A DNA stretch of 64,000 nucleotides, from positions 310,001 to 374,000 of the forward strand of contig NZ_FXAZ01000003.1 of the NCBI RefSeq assembly GCF_900177815.1, written 5' to 3'. Shown here in pieces: positions 17,466-25,876 of the stretch. The notes under the pieces were generated by a model. That model was not told where the DNA came from and made no database searches. It was given only the letters and a program-made list of their open reading frames with translations. The translations under genes were made by a program, and so were the position numbers. Position 1 is the first letter of the stretch; every line of letters begins with the position of its first letter. This DNA comes from Paenibacillus aquistagni (GTDB lineage Bacteria > Bacillota > Bacilli > Paenibacillales > Paenibacillaceae).

Positions 17466-18116
17466 TTAAAGGTCTGCGTTGATCTGCTTGCCCGCAGGAA
17501 GGTCCTCAAGCTCAAGCTGCTCTTCATCTTGCGTGAATCGCTTCTCCAGCCATTTGCTGAGCCACAGCGAAGCTGCTATGAGCAGCACAACGTAGACAAG
17601 CTCAATAGGTCGCTCTACGAAGCGGGTCAGATCATATCCTATATAAGATACTATCAGGACCATCAGCGCTTTGCCCATGCCTGCTGCTATGAAGAAAGAG
17701 CGTACCGACATCTGCACGGCACCAGCCGCCATATTGACCATGACAAAGGGGCCAACGGGGAGGATGCTGAGCAAAAAGACAAAGCTGAACGCATTGCGCC
17801 GCGCCCAAGTGAGGCTGCGCTTTACTTTGGGACGGTTGGACCAGCGCTTCACATAAGCGGAGCTGGCCAGCTTGCGTATGGCAAGGAAAGTCAGCATGCA
17901 GCCGCTGATGAGCCCGATCCAAGAGTATAAGCATCCCAACCAAAAGCCATATACGGCAGCGTTGCCGCCAACCAGTACAAGCGTAGGCAGTGGTGGGACA
18001 AATGATTTCATAAAGGTTAACAGGATGCCGGGCAAGGGACCGAGTGAACGGTACTGCTCCAGCAGGTCCAGCCATCTGCCATCCGTGATAAGGGAAATCA
18101 GTTCCGTTAGGTTCAA
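17466..18116 (-). CDS. TVP38/TMEM64 (DedA-like, VTT domain) membrane protein
   Basis: A 216-residue membrane protein with the VTT domain: FMKSFVPPLPTLVLVGGNAAVYGFWLGCLYSWIGLISGCMLTFLAIR carries the family's charged helix-loop region, followed by WARRNAFSFVFLLSILPVGPFVMVNMAAGAVQMSVRSFFIAAGMGK. Relatives move lipid carriers (undecaprenyl phosphate, phosphatidylethanolamine) between membrane leaflets; the role of this member is inferred only. The start is TTG 18116, after AAAGGATGG nine bases upstream. The stretch from 18117 to 18367 upstream of it holds no gene that I can see. Confidence 0.75.
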   Translation of the reverse strand: MNLTELISLITDGRWLDLLEQYRSLGPLPGILLTFMKSFVPPLPTLVLVGGNAAVYGFWLGCLYSWIGLISGCMLTFLAIRKLASSAYVKRWSNRPKVKRSLTWARRNAFSFVFLLSILPVGPFVMVNMAAGAVQMSVRSFFIAAGMGKALMVLIVSYIGYDLTRFVERPIELVYVVLLIAASLWLSKWLEKRFTQDEEQLELEDLPAGKQINADL

Positions 18117-18367
18117 GGCACTATTCCATCCTTTTGTTCGATGTTGATGATGCCACTTAAGTATACAATAGCTTGTAAGCTAGCGTAAATGAAAATGGCT
18201 CTCAAGGATCAGGAGGTTATTGGCACTTCACAGCCTTGCCATATTTTGTGCGACATAGCGGTGGATTAGGTATCATGGTCTAATCATCATCATCAAGTCA
18301 TCACCATGGTCCCCGATCATAGTCTACAATCTGCAAAGGGCTAACAGTCTGATTTTTTTTGAGTATA

Positions 18368-18424
18368 TAAAAAAGCCCACAGGCACATGCCTCTCTTGAA
18401 AAGCAGAGCTAGCAGGCTGCGGGC
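18368..18424 (-). terminator. Terminator after the ApbE gene (minus strand)
   Basis: On the minus strand GCCCGCAG (18424-18417) pairs with CTGTGGGC (18382-18375), with one G-U pair, then TTTTTT. Confidence 0.75.
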
Positions 18425-18438
18425 GGTGCTTACGATCC

Positions 18439-19521
18439 TTACTCAGCGAACTGATAATGTTCGTTGGTCAGATCAAAATATTTTTGAATGCCAGAGCTTG
18501 TGTATACTTTATGGTCCGTCGTAATGAAGATGGCTTCTGCTTCAGGCTTCGTCTCGATAAACCGGAGTCCCTCCTCCAGTCCCAAGGAGAAGAGGGAGGT
18601 GGACAAAGCATCGGCATCGGTTGATTTCTCTGTAACGATCGTTACACTGTTCAGTTTATTCTCAACAGGGTACCCCGTTTTTGGATCGAGAATATGATGA
18701 TAATGCTTGCCGTTCTCGACAAAGTATCGCTCATATACGCCGGACGTTACGATCGTTCTATCCTTGACCTTGGCTTGTCCGATCTGATTGCCCCGGGTCT
18801 CATCAGGATCCTGCACGCCAATGGTCCAGTCCAGACCGCCTGGCTTCTCGCCAACGGCAAAAATATTGCCGCCAAGGTCGATGATGGCGCTGGTATAGCC
18901 CTGATCACGAATATACTTGGCGATGACGTCCGCCGCATATCCTTTGCCTATGCTGCCTAAGTCAACGACCATGCCGGGCTGCTCCAGCTCAACGGTCAGA
19001 TTCTCCTTGTCGAGCTTCACCTTTTTATAATCAACCAGCTTCAGCTTCTCATCAATGTCCGCTTGCTTCGGAACCTTGGCATTCTCATGTCCGATATTCC
19101 ATAGATCAACGAGCGGGCCGATCGTAGGCTCGAAGCGTCCGTTAGTCTTCTCGGCATAATCAAGCGCGGTTTCAATAACCTGAAACACTTCTTCCGATAC
19201 TTTAAATGGGCCTTTGCCGGCATGCTGGTTCAGATTGTACAGCTCGCTGCCTTCTTTGGTGCGGCTCATTTGGTTATCGATCGTTTCCATCAAGCCTTTA
19301 ATCTGCTCAAAGTCTTGGTCTGATGCTTTAGCGTCGTATATTTTTACCGTGACAATAGTATCAAAAATGAAATAAGACTGCTGCTTGATATTAGATGGTT
19401 TGGACGCAGTATCTTTTGTTTCTGATTTGTTCGCGCATCCGCTGAATAGAAGCACTATGGAAATTGCCACAATAAGAGCAGTGCTGACTCGCGGTATCGA
19501 ATGCTTGCGTGGATGCTTCAT
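18439..19521 (-). CDS. fmnB: ApbE-family FAD:protein FMN transferase, lipoprotein (FmnB-like)
   Basis: A 360-residue lipoprotein: an MKHPRKHS start, one membrane segment and lipobox LLFSGC. The ApbE domain follows: FIFDTIVTVKIYD, the MSRTKEGSELYNLNQHAG segment, FEPTIGPLVDLWNIG, and VDLGSIGKGYAADVI, which binds FAD and Mg2+; then IDLGGNIFAVG and HHILDPKTGYPVEN. The enzyme joins FMN from FAD to Thr or Ser of target proteins outside the membrane. It is divergent from eetA, and its likely target, a two-domain flavoprotein, is at 40320. ATG 19521 follows GGAGGAAC; the upstream start at 19575 has no ribosome site. The promoter at 19579-19608 fits. Confidence 0.85.
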   Translation of the reverse strand: MKHPRKHSIPRVSTALIVAISIVLLFSGCANKSETKDTASKPSNIKQQSYFIFDTIVTVKIYDAKASDQDFEQIKGLMETIDNQMSRTKEGSELYNLNQHAGKGPFKVSEEVFQVIETALDYAEKTNGRFEPTIGPLVDLWNIGHENAKVPKQADIDEKLKLVDYKKVKLDKENLTVELEQPGMVVDLGSIGKGYAADVIAKYIRDQGYTSAIIDLGGNIFAVGEKPGGLDWTIGVQDPDETRGNQIGQAKVKDRTIVTSGVYERYFVENGKHYHHILDPKTGYPVENKLNSVTIVTEKSTDADALSTSLFSLGLEEGLRFIETKPEAEAIFITTDHKVYTSSGIQKYFDLTNEHYQFAE

Positions 19522-19578
19522 AGCTGTTCCTCCGTAAAAAATAGATATCATTTCCCTTATTATTGCTACAAGCATATA

Positions 19579-19608
19579 ATTATATCAGCCTTCTGATCAA
19601 GATGGAAA
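19579..19608 (-). promoter_or_regulatory. Promoter of the ApbE gene
   Basis: On the minus strand: TTTCCA (19608-19603), 18 bases, TATAAT (19584-19579) with an extended -10 TGA just before it. Confidence 0.5.
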
Positions 19609-19691
19609 GGAAACGAATCATGTTTGAGTCATAATTGTAAGGAAATGGGTACATTGTTCACGGTAATGACACGTTAACTTCGCTGCTATGA

Positions 19692-19720
19692 TTGAACCAA
19701 TGTTCACAAAGTTGTATAAT
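19692..19720 (+). promoter_or_regulatory. Promoter of the eetA-eetB operon
   Basis: TTGAAC (19692-19697), exactly 17 bases, perfect TATAAT (19715-19720). It lies 60 bases before eetA and is divergent from the ApbE promoter. Confidence 0.7.
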
Positions 19721-19778
19721 GGCAAAGGCAATAGTTAAAAAGTTTCCTATTTATTTTTAATGCAAGGAGTCAAACCCT

Positions 19779-20177
19779 ATGAAGCGTGGAGATATCATCC
19801 TGATTGGCGTCGTAATTGTCGCTGCACTAGCGTTTATGGTTCCGAAATGGCTGTTCCAAAATTCAAGTGAAAATTTGCACAATGGTGAAAACCTCGTCGC
19901 TGTAATTACCGTCAATGGCGAGCATTACAAGTCTGTGGAGCTGACGGATAAAGAGCAGGAGATCAAGATTACGACAGCTGACGGTCATTATAACCTGCTG
20001 AAGGTGCATGATCATGGCATTGAGATGATTGATGCGGATTGCCCTGACAAAGTATGTTTAACCTTTGGCTTTGTGAATCGGAATGGAGATACGATCGTAT
20101 GCCTGCCGCACCGGGTATTAGTCGAGATTGTAAGCCCTACCGGAGAGGAGGGCGATCTTGATGCCGTCGTCGGATAA
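19779..20177 (+). CDS. eetA: NusG-domain-II membrane-anchored protein (EetA-like)
   Basis: A 132-residue protein with one N-terminal membrane anchor (DIILIGVVIVAALAFMVPKWL) and an extracellular NusG domain II, seen in ITVNGEHYKSVELTD and the cysteine-bearing DCPDKVCLTFGFVNRNGDTIVCLPHRVLVEI. In Listeria, EetA with EetB is needed for flavin-based extracellular electron transfer, probably passing electrons from the quinone pool to extracytoplasmic flavins. The family also includes proteins of unknown role beside RnfX-like membrane proteins. ATG 19779 follows AAGGAG. It overlaps the next gene by 17 bases, so translation is likely coupled. Confidence 0.75.
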   Translation: MKRGDIILIGVVIVAALAFMVPKWLFQNSSENLHNGENLVAVITVNGEHYKSVELTDKEQEIKITTADGHYNLLKVHDHGIEMIDADCPDKVCLTFGFVNRNGDTIVCLPHRVLVEIVSPTGEEGDLDAVVG

Positions 20178-20721
20178 TCTAACGGATTCCTCCCTTCGCC
20201 TCAAGAAGACAGTCATTATTGCGATATTTAGCGCGGTTGCTGTTGTGCTGGGCATAATTGAATCGTTTATTCCATTGCCCTTTGCTGTGCCTGGAGCGAA
20301 GCTTGGCCTTGCCAATGTTATGGTGCTCACCTGCCTTTACTTTTTACGCGGCCGTGATGCCTTTGCTTTAATTATTCTCAAGACCGTGATTACCTCCTTG
20401 ATTCTAGGGACTTTCTCGGCTTTTCTGTTCAGCTTCTTAGGTGCTGTATTCAGTTTTGTGGTGATGTATGGGTTAATGAAGATTGGTCGGGGCAGAATAA
20501 GCCTCATTGGGATCAGTGTTGTCGGTGGTGTAGCGCATAACGCTGGACAGCTCACGGCAGCGGTGATGGTATTTAAGACAAGCAAGATCTTTTATTATCT
20601 TCCGCCGCTTATGCTTTTAGGTGTGGTTACCGGTGTGTTTATCGGCATCGCGGTCAAATATGTGGTTCAAGCCTTGTCCAAGCAGTCTTTGTTCGAGCCC
20701 TTTGTGCCAGAAACGTATTAA
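20161..20721 (+). CDS. eetB: Gx-transporter-family membrane protein (EetB-like)
   Basis: A 186-residue protein with about five or six membrane helices of the Gx transporter family, often misnamed heptaprenyl diphosphate synthase component I. It has the family start VAVVLGIIESFIPLPFAVPGAKLGLANVMVL, FLRGRDAFALIILKTVITSLILGT, and GGVAHNAGQLTAAV. The fold is considered related to ECF S components. In Listeria, EetB works with EetA in extracellular electron transfer. ATG 20161 follows GGAGGG at nine bases; the gene overlaps eetA. Directly downstream is a complete ECF energy module, suggesting either shared regulation or a physical partner. Confidence 0.78.
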   Translation: MPSSDNLTDSSLRLKKTVIIAIFSAVAVVLGIIESFIPLPFAVPGAKLGLANVMVLTCLYFLRGRDAFALIILKTVITSLILGTFSAFLFSFLGAVFSFVVMYGLMKIGRGRISLIGISVVGGVAHNAGQLTAAVMVFKTSKIFYYLPPLMLLGVVTGVFIGIAVKYVVQALSKQSLFEPFVPETY

Positions 20722-20754
20722 TTGACTCGTCTTTCATATATAATCAACCTTGGG

Positions 20755-20795
20755 GAAACGCCAATCGTTCTTTGGGACGCTTCGGGCGTTTCTGC
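20755..20795 (+). terminator. Hairpin between eetB and the ECF module
   Basis: GAAACGCC (20755-20762) pairs with GGCGTTTC (20785-20792) around a 22-base loop. The T run is poor (TGCTTGTTTA), so it may be a weak terminator or an attenuator with partial readthrough into ecfA1. Confidence 0.45.
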
Positions 20796-20845
20796 TTGTT
20801 TATGCTGATGTTTTAGTTGATCATTCGTCTTGAGGGGGATTCCTT

Positions 20846-21655
20846 ATGATTCGGATGGAACAGATCGCCTTTCATTATCCGAAGCGAGAGGCATTGTTCG
20901 AGAATCTATCTTTACATATCGAAAAAGGACAGTGGGTATCGATCGTAGGTCCGAATGGCGCAGGGAAATCCACGCTGGCAAAGCTGATAAACGGCCTCTT
21001 GTCTCCTGCGGCTGGGCAGATTCAGGTGGATGGCCTCCCGGTAACAAGAGAGCATGTCGATGAGGTGAGAAAGAAGGTCGGCTACTTGTTTCAGAATCCG
21101 GATAATCAGTTCATTGCCACGACCGTGAGGGATGATATCGCATTTGGACTAGAGAATCGTGCGATTCCTAGGGAAGAGATGCTGGATCGCATTCAAGAGG
21201 TCGCAGTGGAGCTTCAGATTGCGGACTGGCTTGACCGGCATCCGGCCTCACTGTCTGGAGGACAGAAGCAGCGGGTGGCGATTGCTGGCTTGCTGGTGCT
21301 TCAGCCTGACATCATGATCTGGGACGAGGCGACCTCCATGCTTGATGAGCGCTCGAAGCAGGCAATGATGGAGCAGCTGAAGGAGCTTCATCAGAACCGG
21401 AATATGACGATTCTGTCCGTTACCCATGATGCTGAGGAGATTCTAGCCTCAGAGCGAGCTATTGTGATTAAGAATGGCCAAGTGGCTGCCGATATGACGC
21501 CGCTTGAGCTGTTCGAGCAGGAGGAGCTAGCGTATGAATGCAAGCTGATGCCTCCTTTCGCGCTGGCATTATCCATGGCCATGAAGAAGAAGGGCTGCCG
21601 CATTGCGCCTGTGCAGGACGAGAGAGAGTTGGTGAACGCGATATGGCCATCGTAA
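20846..21655 (+). CDS. ecfA1: ECF transporter ATPase A1 (CbiO-type)
   Basis: A 269-residue ABC ATPase. Walker A is GPNGAGKST (about residue 34), the Q-loop is LFQNPDNQF, the signature is LSGGQKQRVAIAG, Walker B is IMIWDEATSML and the switch histidine is in SVTHDAEEI. The DNQ in the Q-loop region is typical of ECF A subunits. With A2 and T it powers membrane-embedded S components, which bring in or move vitamins. ATG 20846 follows GAGGGGG. It overlaps ecfA2 by 13 bases, forming one operon. Confidence 0.88.
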   Translation: MIRMEQIAFHYPKREALFENLSLHIEKGQWVSIVGPNGAGKSTLAKLINGLLSPAAGQIQVDGLPVTREHVDEVRKKVGYLFQNPDNQFIATTVRDDIAFGLENRAIPREEMLDRIQEVAVELQIADWLDRHPASLSGGQKQRVAIAGLLVLQPDIMIWDEATSMLDERSKQAMMEQLKELHQNRNMTILSVTHDAEEILASERAIVIKNGQVAADMTPLELFEQEELAYECKLMPPFALALSMAMKKKGCRIAPVQDERELVNAIWPS

Positions 21656-22650
21656 CGTGCAGACAGCTGGGCTATCGGTATCGTGATGAGGATAGCAGCA
21701 GAGCCTTTGCGCTTCATGGGGTGAACCTGGAGCTTGAGCAGGGCTTGTTCTATGCGGTGCTTGGCTCAACAGGATCAGGCAAATCAACGCTGCTTCAGCA
21801 CTTCAACGGCATTTACCAGCCTTCGGAAGGGGAAATACAGGTATTGGACGTGACCTTCCAAGCTGGACAGAAGAAAAAGGGGCTGAAGGAGCTGCGAAGC
21901 AGAGTGGGGCTTGTCTTTCAATTCCCGGAGCAGCAGCTGTTCGAGGAAACGGTGGAGAAGGATCTGATGTTTGGTCCAATCCAATTCGGCAAGAGCAAGG
22001 AAGCCGCGCGCGAGGCTGCCAGCAAGGCATTGGCCGAAGTTGGCTTGTCACGGGAGCTTCTAGAGCGCAGCCCCTTTGAGCTGTCAGGCGGACAGATTCG
22101 CAAGGTAGCGATTGCGACCGTACTGGCGTCAGAGCCGGAGCTGATCGTGCTCGATGAGCCGACGGCGACGCTTGATCCCGTAAGCCGCCATGAGCTGATC
22201 GAATTATTGCAAGAGCTGCGGCGCAAGGAGGGGCGGACGGTTGTAATGGTCACCCATCGCTTGGACGAAGTATTTTGCGCGGCAGACCGCTTTGTTCTGA
22301 TGAAGGAGGGGACCATCACCTTCACAGGTACGCGGCAAGAGCTGCTGGAGTCGCCCGAGCGATTGGCTGAAGCAGGTATTGTGGAGCCGCAGATGATGAC
22401 CTTGGCTCTAGAAGCGAGCAGAAGAACAGGGCTGCCCGTTGCAGAGATGCCTTGTGAGCTTGATGACTGGGCGGAGTGGCTGATGAATCACAGCGGATTG
22501 GCAAGCGGACAGAGCGGACAGCCTGCTCATGCATCTGATCCTGATGATGACAACAGGACAGCGCTTGGCCAGCCCGCAGCGCATGAACCTATCGCGGAAG
22601 AAGAACAGGCTGGCGAGCTGAGGCCTGCAGGAACAGGTGAGGAGGGGTGA
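21643..22650 (+). CDS. ecfA2: ECF transporter ATPase A2 with extended C-terminus
   Basis: A 335-residue ABC ATPase: Walker A GSTGSGKST, Q-loop VFQFPEQQLFE (the F-P-E-x-Q mark of A2 subunits), signature LSGGQIRKVAIAT, Walker B LIVLDEPTATLDP, and the switch histidine in VMVTHRLDEV. It pairs with A1. The usual length is near 290; here about 50 extra hydrophilic residues rich in Gln, Ala, Glu and Asp follow WAEWLMNHSG and look disordered. The start is ATG 21643, from the family N-terminus MAIVTCRQLGYRY; it lies inside the end of ecfA1, and the long upstream extension to 21538 is out-of-frame shadow. Confidence 0.85.
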   Translation: MAIVTCRQLGYRYRDEDSSRAFALHGVNLELEQGLFYAVLGSTGSGKSTLLQHFNGIYQPSEGEIQVLDVTFQAGQKKKGLKELRSRVGLVFQFPEQQLFEETVEKDLMFGPIQFGKSKEAAREAASKALAEVGLSRELLERSPFELSGGQIRKVAIATVLASEPELIVLDEPTATLDPVSRHELIELLQELRRKEGRTVVMVTHRLDEVFCAADRFVLMKEGTITFTGTRQELLESPERLAEAGIVEPQMMTLALEASRRTGLPVAEMPCELDDWAEWLMNHSGLASGQSGQPAHASDPDDDNRTALGQPAAHEPIAEEEQAGELRPAGTGEEG

Positions 22651-22652
22651 GC

Positions 22653-23444
22653 ATGCAGACACGAATGATCATGGGACGCTATGTTGAAGGCGATTCATGG
22701 ATTCATCGGCTTGATCCGCGAGCGAAGCTTGGCGCGATGGTGCTGTTCTTGGTCGCCGTCATCTTGGCCTCGCGTGGACTTGAATTAAGCATCTTGACTG
22801 CATTTGCTGTCGTGGTGCTGCTCTCCTCCCGTATTCCATTTACGCGATATATTCGTGCAGCGAAGCCGTTATGGCCGCTGATGGCGTTCATGTTTATTTT
22901 CTATACATTATTCGAGCACGGTGGAGACATATGGCTTCAATGGGGAAGCTTTCGCATTACGAGCGAAGGGGTTCTGCTCGGCTTGTTCGCGGCCTGGCGC
23001 ATGTTTCTCTTGATCTCCTTCACTTCAATCCTAACCTTCACGACGACGCCGATCGCGCTTAATTTGGGCTTGGAGTCTGCACTGAAGCCGCTGTCCATCG
23101 TAGGCGTGTCCGCGCAGTCTTGGACGATGATGATCACGATCTCGCTGCGCTTCATCCCTACAATCTTTCAGGAGGCGGAGAAGCTTCTGAAGGCACAGGC
23201 TTCACGCGGTGCCGATTATCAGGACTTGAAGCTGATGGATAAGGCGAAGATGGTGCTCACGCTAATGGTTCCCGTAACCGTCGGCGCCTTTCGCCGGGCA
23301 GAGGAGCTTGTGATGGCGATGGAGGCAAGAGGCTATGTGCTTGATGCACCTCGCACCTCGCTTCGCACTTTGACGTGGAGAGCGGCGGATACGCTGTTCC
23401 TATTGCTCTTTGTCATTATGCTGTCTGTGATGATTGTCCTTTAG
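22653..23444 (+). CDS. ecfT: ECF transporter transmembrane subunit T
   Basis: A 263-residue protein with several membrane helices and the coupling-helix motifs of EcfT: KAQASRGADYQDLKL and VMAMEARGYVLDAPRTS, each with the A-R/S-R-G core that contacts the ATPases. GDSWIHRLDPRAKLG is the usual N-terminus. ATG 22653 follows AGGAGGGG; a GTG six bases earlier lies inside the ribosome site. It completes the energy module. No vitamin-specific S component is in the window, so the cargo must come from EetB-like or distant S proteins. In Listeria an ECF module supports flavin supply for extracellular electron transfer. Confidence 0.87.
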   Translation: MQTRMIMGRYVEGDSWIHRLDPRAKLGAMVLFLVAVILASRGLELSILTAFAVVVLLSSRIPFTRYIRAAKPLWPLMAFMFIFYTLFEHGGDIWLQWGSFRITSEGVLLGLFAAWRMFLLISFTSILTFTTTPIALNLGLESALKPLSIVGVSAQSWTMMITISLRFIPTIFQEAEKLLKAQASRGADYQDLKLMDKAKMVLTLMVPVTVGAFRRAEELVMAMEARGYVLDAPRTSLRTLTWRAADTLFLLLFVIMLSVMIVL

Positions 23445-23541
23445 ATGTTCGCCCAATTTGTTAAAATTAATGCTATTGGACTCGCCTGCGTATTAGGATA
23501 TCCTGCCAAGATATCTGCATACGAGGAGAGTTCAAACATTT

Positions 23542-23580
23542 TGTGAATATGATCACAAATATTGTGAAATATGTTACAAT
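23542..23580 (+). promoter_or_regulatory. Tandem FNR/Rex-like boxes over the U32 gene promoter
   Basis: Box 1 is TGTGA-ATATGA-TCACA (23542-23557), a perfect FNR consensus; the wider TTGTGAATATGATCACAA also fits Rex except one base. Box 2 is TGTGA-AATATG-TTACA (23563-23578), 9 of 10 to FNR. Centres are 21 bases apart (two helix turns). Box 2 overlaps a TACAAT -10 (23575-23580). Confidence 0.6.
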
Positions 23581-23619
23581 TGAATATATTAATTTTTAAC
23601 GGAGTAGGGGGAACGGACT

Positions 23620-25599
23620 GTGGCTCGATATTTTAATGGAAAAGAAGTGGAACTGCTTGCGCCGGCCGGTACGTTCGACATTTTTAAAGAAGTCATTGAC
23701 GCCAATTGCGATGCGGTGTACTTTGGAGGCCCATCGCTGAACATGCGCATGATGCGCAAAGGCTATAACTTAAGCTATGAGGAAGTCAAGGAAGCGGTCC
23801 AAATGGCTCATGACAGAGGCAAGCGTGCCTATATTACAGTGAACAACTTGCTGAATGAAGAGGACTTGGAGGAAGCCAAGCGTTACTTCGCCTTCTTAAA
23901 CGAGGTTGGCCCTGATGCGATTATCGCGCAGGATCTCGCTGTATTCCCATTGATTCAAGAGATGAATTATAAGAATATCCCGGTTCATTCCTCAGTCATG
24001 ATGAACGTGCACAATCTAGAGATGATTGAGGCCGTGAAGGCAATGGGAGTAACCCGTGTCGTCGCTTCCCGAGAGATGGATCTGAAGACAGCTGAGATTC
24101 TGCAGGCGAAGAGCGGCATGGAGTTTGAGTATTTTGTTCATGGTGATATGTGTACGGTGCACGGAGCCAACTGCCTGTACAGCTCGATGCTGTTTGGGAA
24201 CAGCGCGAACCGCGGCCGCTGCATGAAGCCGTGCCGCTGGGATTATCGTGTGAAGAAGGATGGCAACGTCTATCCAACCGAATATCCGCTCGCTGCTAAG
24301 GACATGAATATGTACGAGCATATCCCGGAATTGATTAAGTCAGGCATCACCTCCTTCAAAATCGAAGGCAGAATGAGAGATACCGAATTCCTGCTCATGG
24401 TTGTGAATGCCTACGGCGAGGCCATTGATCGTTATCTTGCAGATCCGCTCAGCTATAATCGAGAGGAAGGCAGCGATACCCTGTATGAGAATCGCAAGCG
24501 TGATTTTACAACCGCTTATGCATTTGGCAAGCCTGGGCTTGATTTCATCAATCGCCGTTATGAAGGAACAGGCAAATTCTACAGCACAGGCAAGGTGTTC
24601 AGTACACCCACGGCTGAGCGCGAGCTGAAGGAAGAGCGTGTCCTGCAGGTGAAGGAATCGCTTCAGCAAGCGAAGCGTAAGGAGCCAGCAGCATCAGTGC
24701 CTGAGATTACAGTGCATGTCAATAATATAGAACAGGCGCGAGCGGCTCTTGAAGAAGGCGCAAGCACGATCTACCTGACGGGTGACGTATTCCAGCCGGA
24801 TCGTCCATTTGGCCGACAAGATATTGAGATGCTGACGTCTGAAAAAGGCAAGGCCAACATTATTCTTGGCATGCCTCGAATGATGAATGAGCTGCACATG
24901 GAGCAGTATCATCACTTCTTGACAGAGGGCAAGAAGCATCATAACTATGGGCTTGACGGCTTGCTGGTATCGAATATCGGAGCTATGCATAAGTTCCGCC
25001 CATTCGATCTGCCGATGATCGCTGATTTCAATCTGAATATTTATAATCATCTCTCCGCTTCTTTCTATAAAAACCATTTTGGCATCAGCCGCATGCTTCC
25101 GTCGCTTGAGCTTCCGCTTCAAGATCTGACGAAGCTGCTTCAGCATTCAGAGCTTCCCGTGGAGATGATCGTACATGGGTCGCCAATCGTTATGTATCTG
25201 GAGCATGATCTGTATGCGAATGCGAGAGAACTGGAGCCGATTGCGAAGGAAGACAATCAGTATGTCGACAATCGCCACCTTGTGCTGCTGACAGACAAGG
25301 GCGAGAACCCGGTGTACCGCGATGCGACAGGACGCAATCACTTGGCGCTTGCCAAGGAGCTGTGCTTCATGCCGTTCCTGAAGGAGCTTCATGCTGCGGG
25401 TGTCAACCACTTCCGTATTGAAGGAAAAACCTATGCGACAGAAGAGCTTCGCATGATCGTTCGCTTGTACCGTCAGGCTGCGGAGAACTTGGAACAGTGT
25501 GACAAGTTGTTTGAAGACATGAAGCCGCTCTATGCCGGATATACCCTTGGCGCGCTTCAGTTCGGCCATGCCCTTCAGCTTGAGCTGACACAGGTTTAG
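23620..25599 (+). CDS. U32-family protein (collagenase-like / hydroxylase-type)
   Basis: A 659-residue protein of the U32 family. It begins VELLAPAGTFDIFKEVIDANCDAVYFGG, then HSSVMMNVHNLEM, VVASREMDL, and a four-cysteine patch, FEYFVHGDMCTVHGANCLYSS...ANRGRCMKPCRWDY (about residues 176-210). ITSFKIEGRMRD follows. In the characterised members UbiU/UbiV, TrhP and RlhA the cysteines hold a 4Fe-4S cluster and the proteins perform oxygen-independent hydroxylations on quinones, tRNA or rRNA; older protease names are doubtful. The start is GTG 23620 after AGGGGGAA. FNR/Rex-like boxes fit an anaerobic role. Its target here is unknown. Confidence 0.75.
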   Translation: MARYFNGKEVELLAPAGTFDIFKEVIDANCDAVYFGGPSLNMRMMRKGYNLSYEEVKEAVQMAHDRGKRAYITVNNLLNEEDLEEAKRYFAFLNEVGPDAIIAQDLAVFPLIQEMNYKNIPVHSSVMMNVHNLEMIEAVKAMGVTRVVASREMDLKTAEILQAKSGMEFEYFVHGDMCTVHGANCLYSSMLFGNSANRGRCMKPCRWDYRVKKDGNVYPTEYPLAAKDMNMYEHIPELIKSGITSFKIEGRMRDTEFLLMVVNAYGEAIDRYLADPLSYNREEGSDTLYENRKRDFTTAYAFGKPGLDFINRRYEGTGKFYSTGKVFSTPTAERELKEERVLQVKESLQQAKRKEPAASVPEITVHVNNIEQARAALEEGASTIYLTGDVFQPDRPFGRQDIEMLTSEKGKANIILGMPRMMNELHMEQYHHFLTEGKKHHNYGLDGLLVSNIGAMHKFRPFDLPMIADFNLNIYNHLSASFYKNHFGISRMLPSLELPLQDLTKLLQHSELPVEMIVHGSPIVMYLEHDLYANARELEPIAKEDNQYVDNRHLVLLTDKGENPVYRDATGRNHLALAKELCFMPFLKELHAAGVNHFRIEGKTYATEELRMIVRLYRQAAENLEQCDKLFEDMKPLYAGYTLGALQFGHALQLELTQV

Positions 25600-25787
25600 G
25601 AAAGAACACGCGATTCGATTCATTAGATTTGTTATGATAAAAGAAGGTTAGCAGCATGAAGCAATGTTGGATGTTAGCTGCTTCATCTCTACTTGCTGCT
25701 TGAATCGAGGTTAGGTTCTCATACTGCATAGCTCGTACCCATCAACTATGGCGTCGACAGCTTAGATAGAGCATTCAAGGAAACAGA

Positions 25788-25816
25788 GCGGCAGGCTTAT
25801 TCATCTGCCGCTTTTT
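25788..25816 (+). terminator. Terminator after the U32 gene
   Basis: GCGGCAG (25788-25794) pairs with CTGCCGC (25805-25811), then T5. It separates the U32 unit from the aminotransferase unit. Confidence 0.85.
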
Positions 25817-25876
25817 CACGGGCGTGACATAGATGTTGCGAGTGGAGAAAAGACAGATACCATGAAGAGGTGAATC

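Noticed and set aside
18280..18360. Short ATC-rich stretch (TCATCATCATCAAGTCATC) as a repeat element or CRISPR-like unit
   Set aside because: Units are only three bases, not spaced, and not repeated elsewhere in the window.
20161..20721. Heptaprenyl diphosphate synthase component I
   Set aside because: This multi-helix membrane protein has no prenyl synthase motif; the Gx transporter/EetB assignment fits sequence and neighbours better.
23542..23557. Assigning box 1 firmly to Rex rather than FNR
   Set aside because: The sequence fits both consensus motifs (one mismatch for Rex, none for FNR), so only a joint label is justified.
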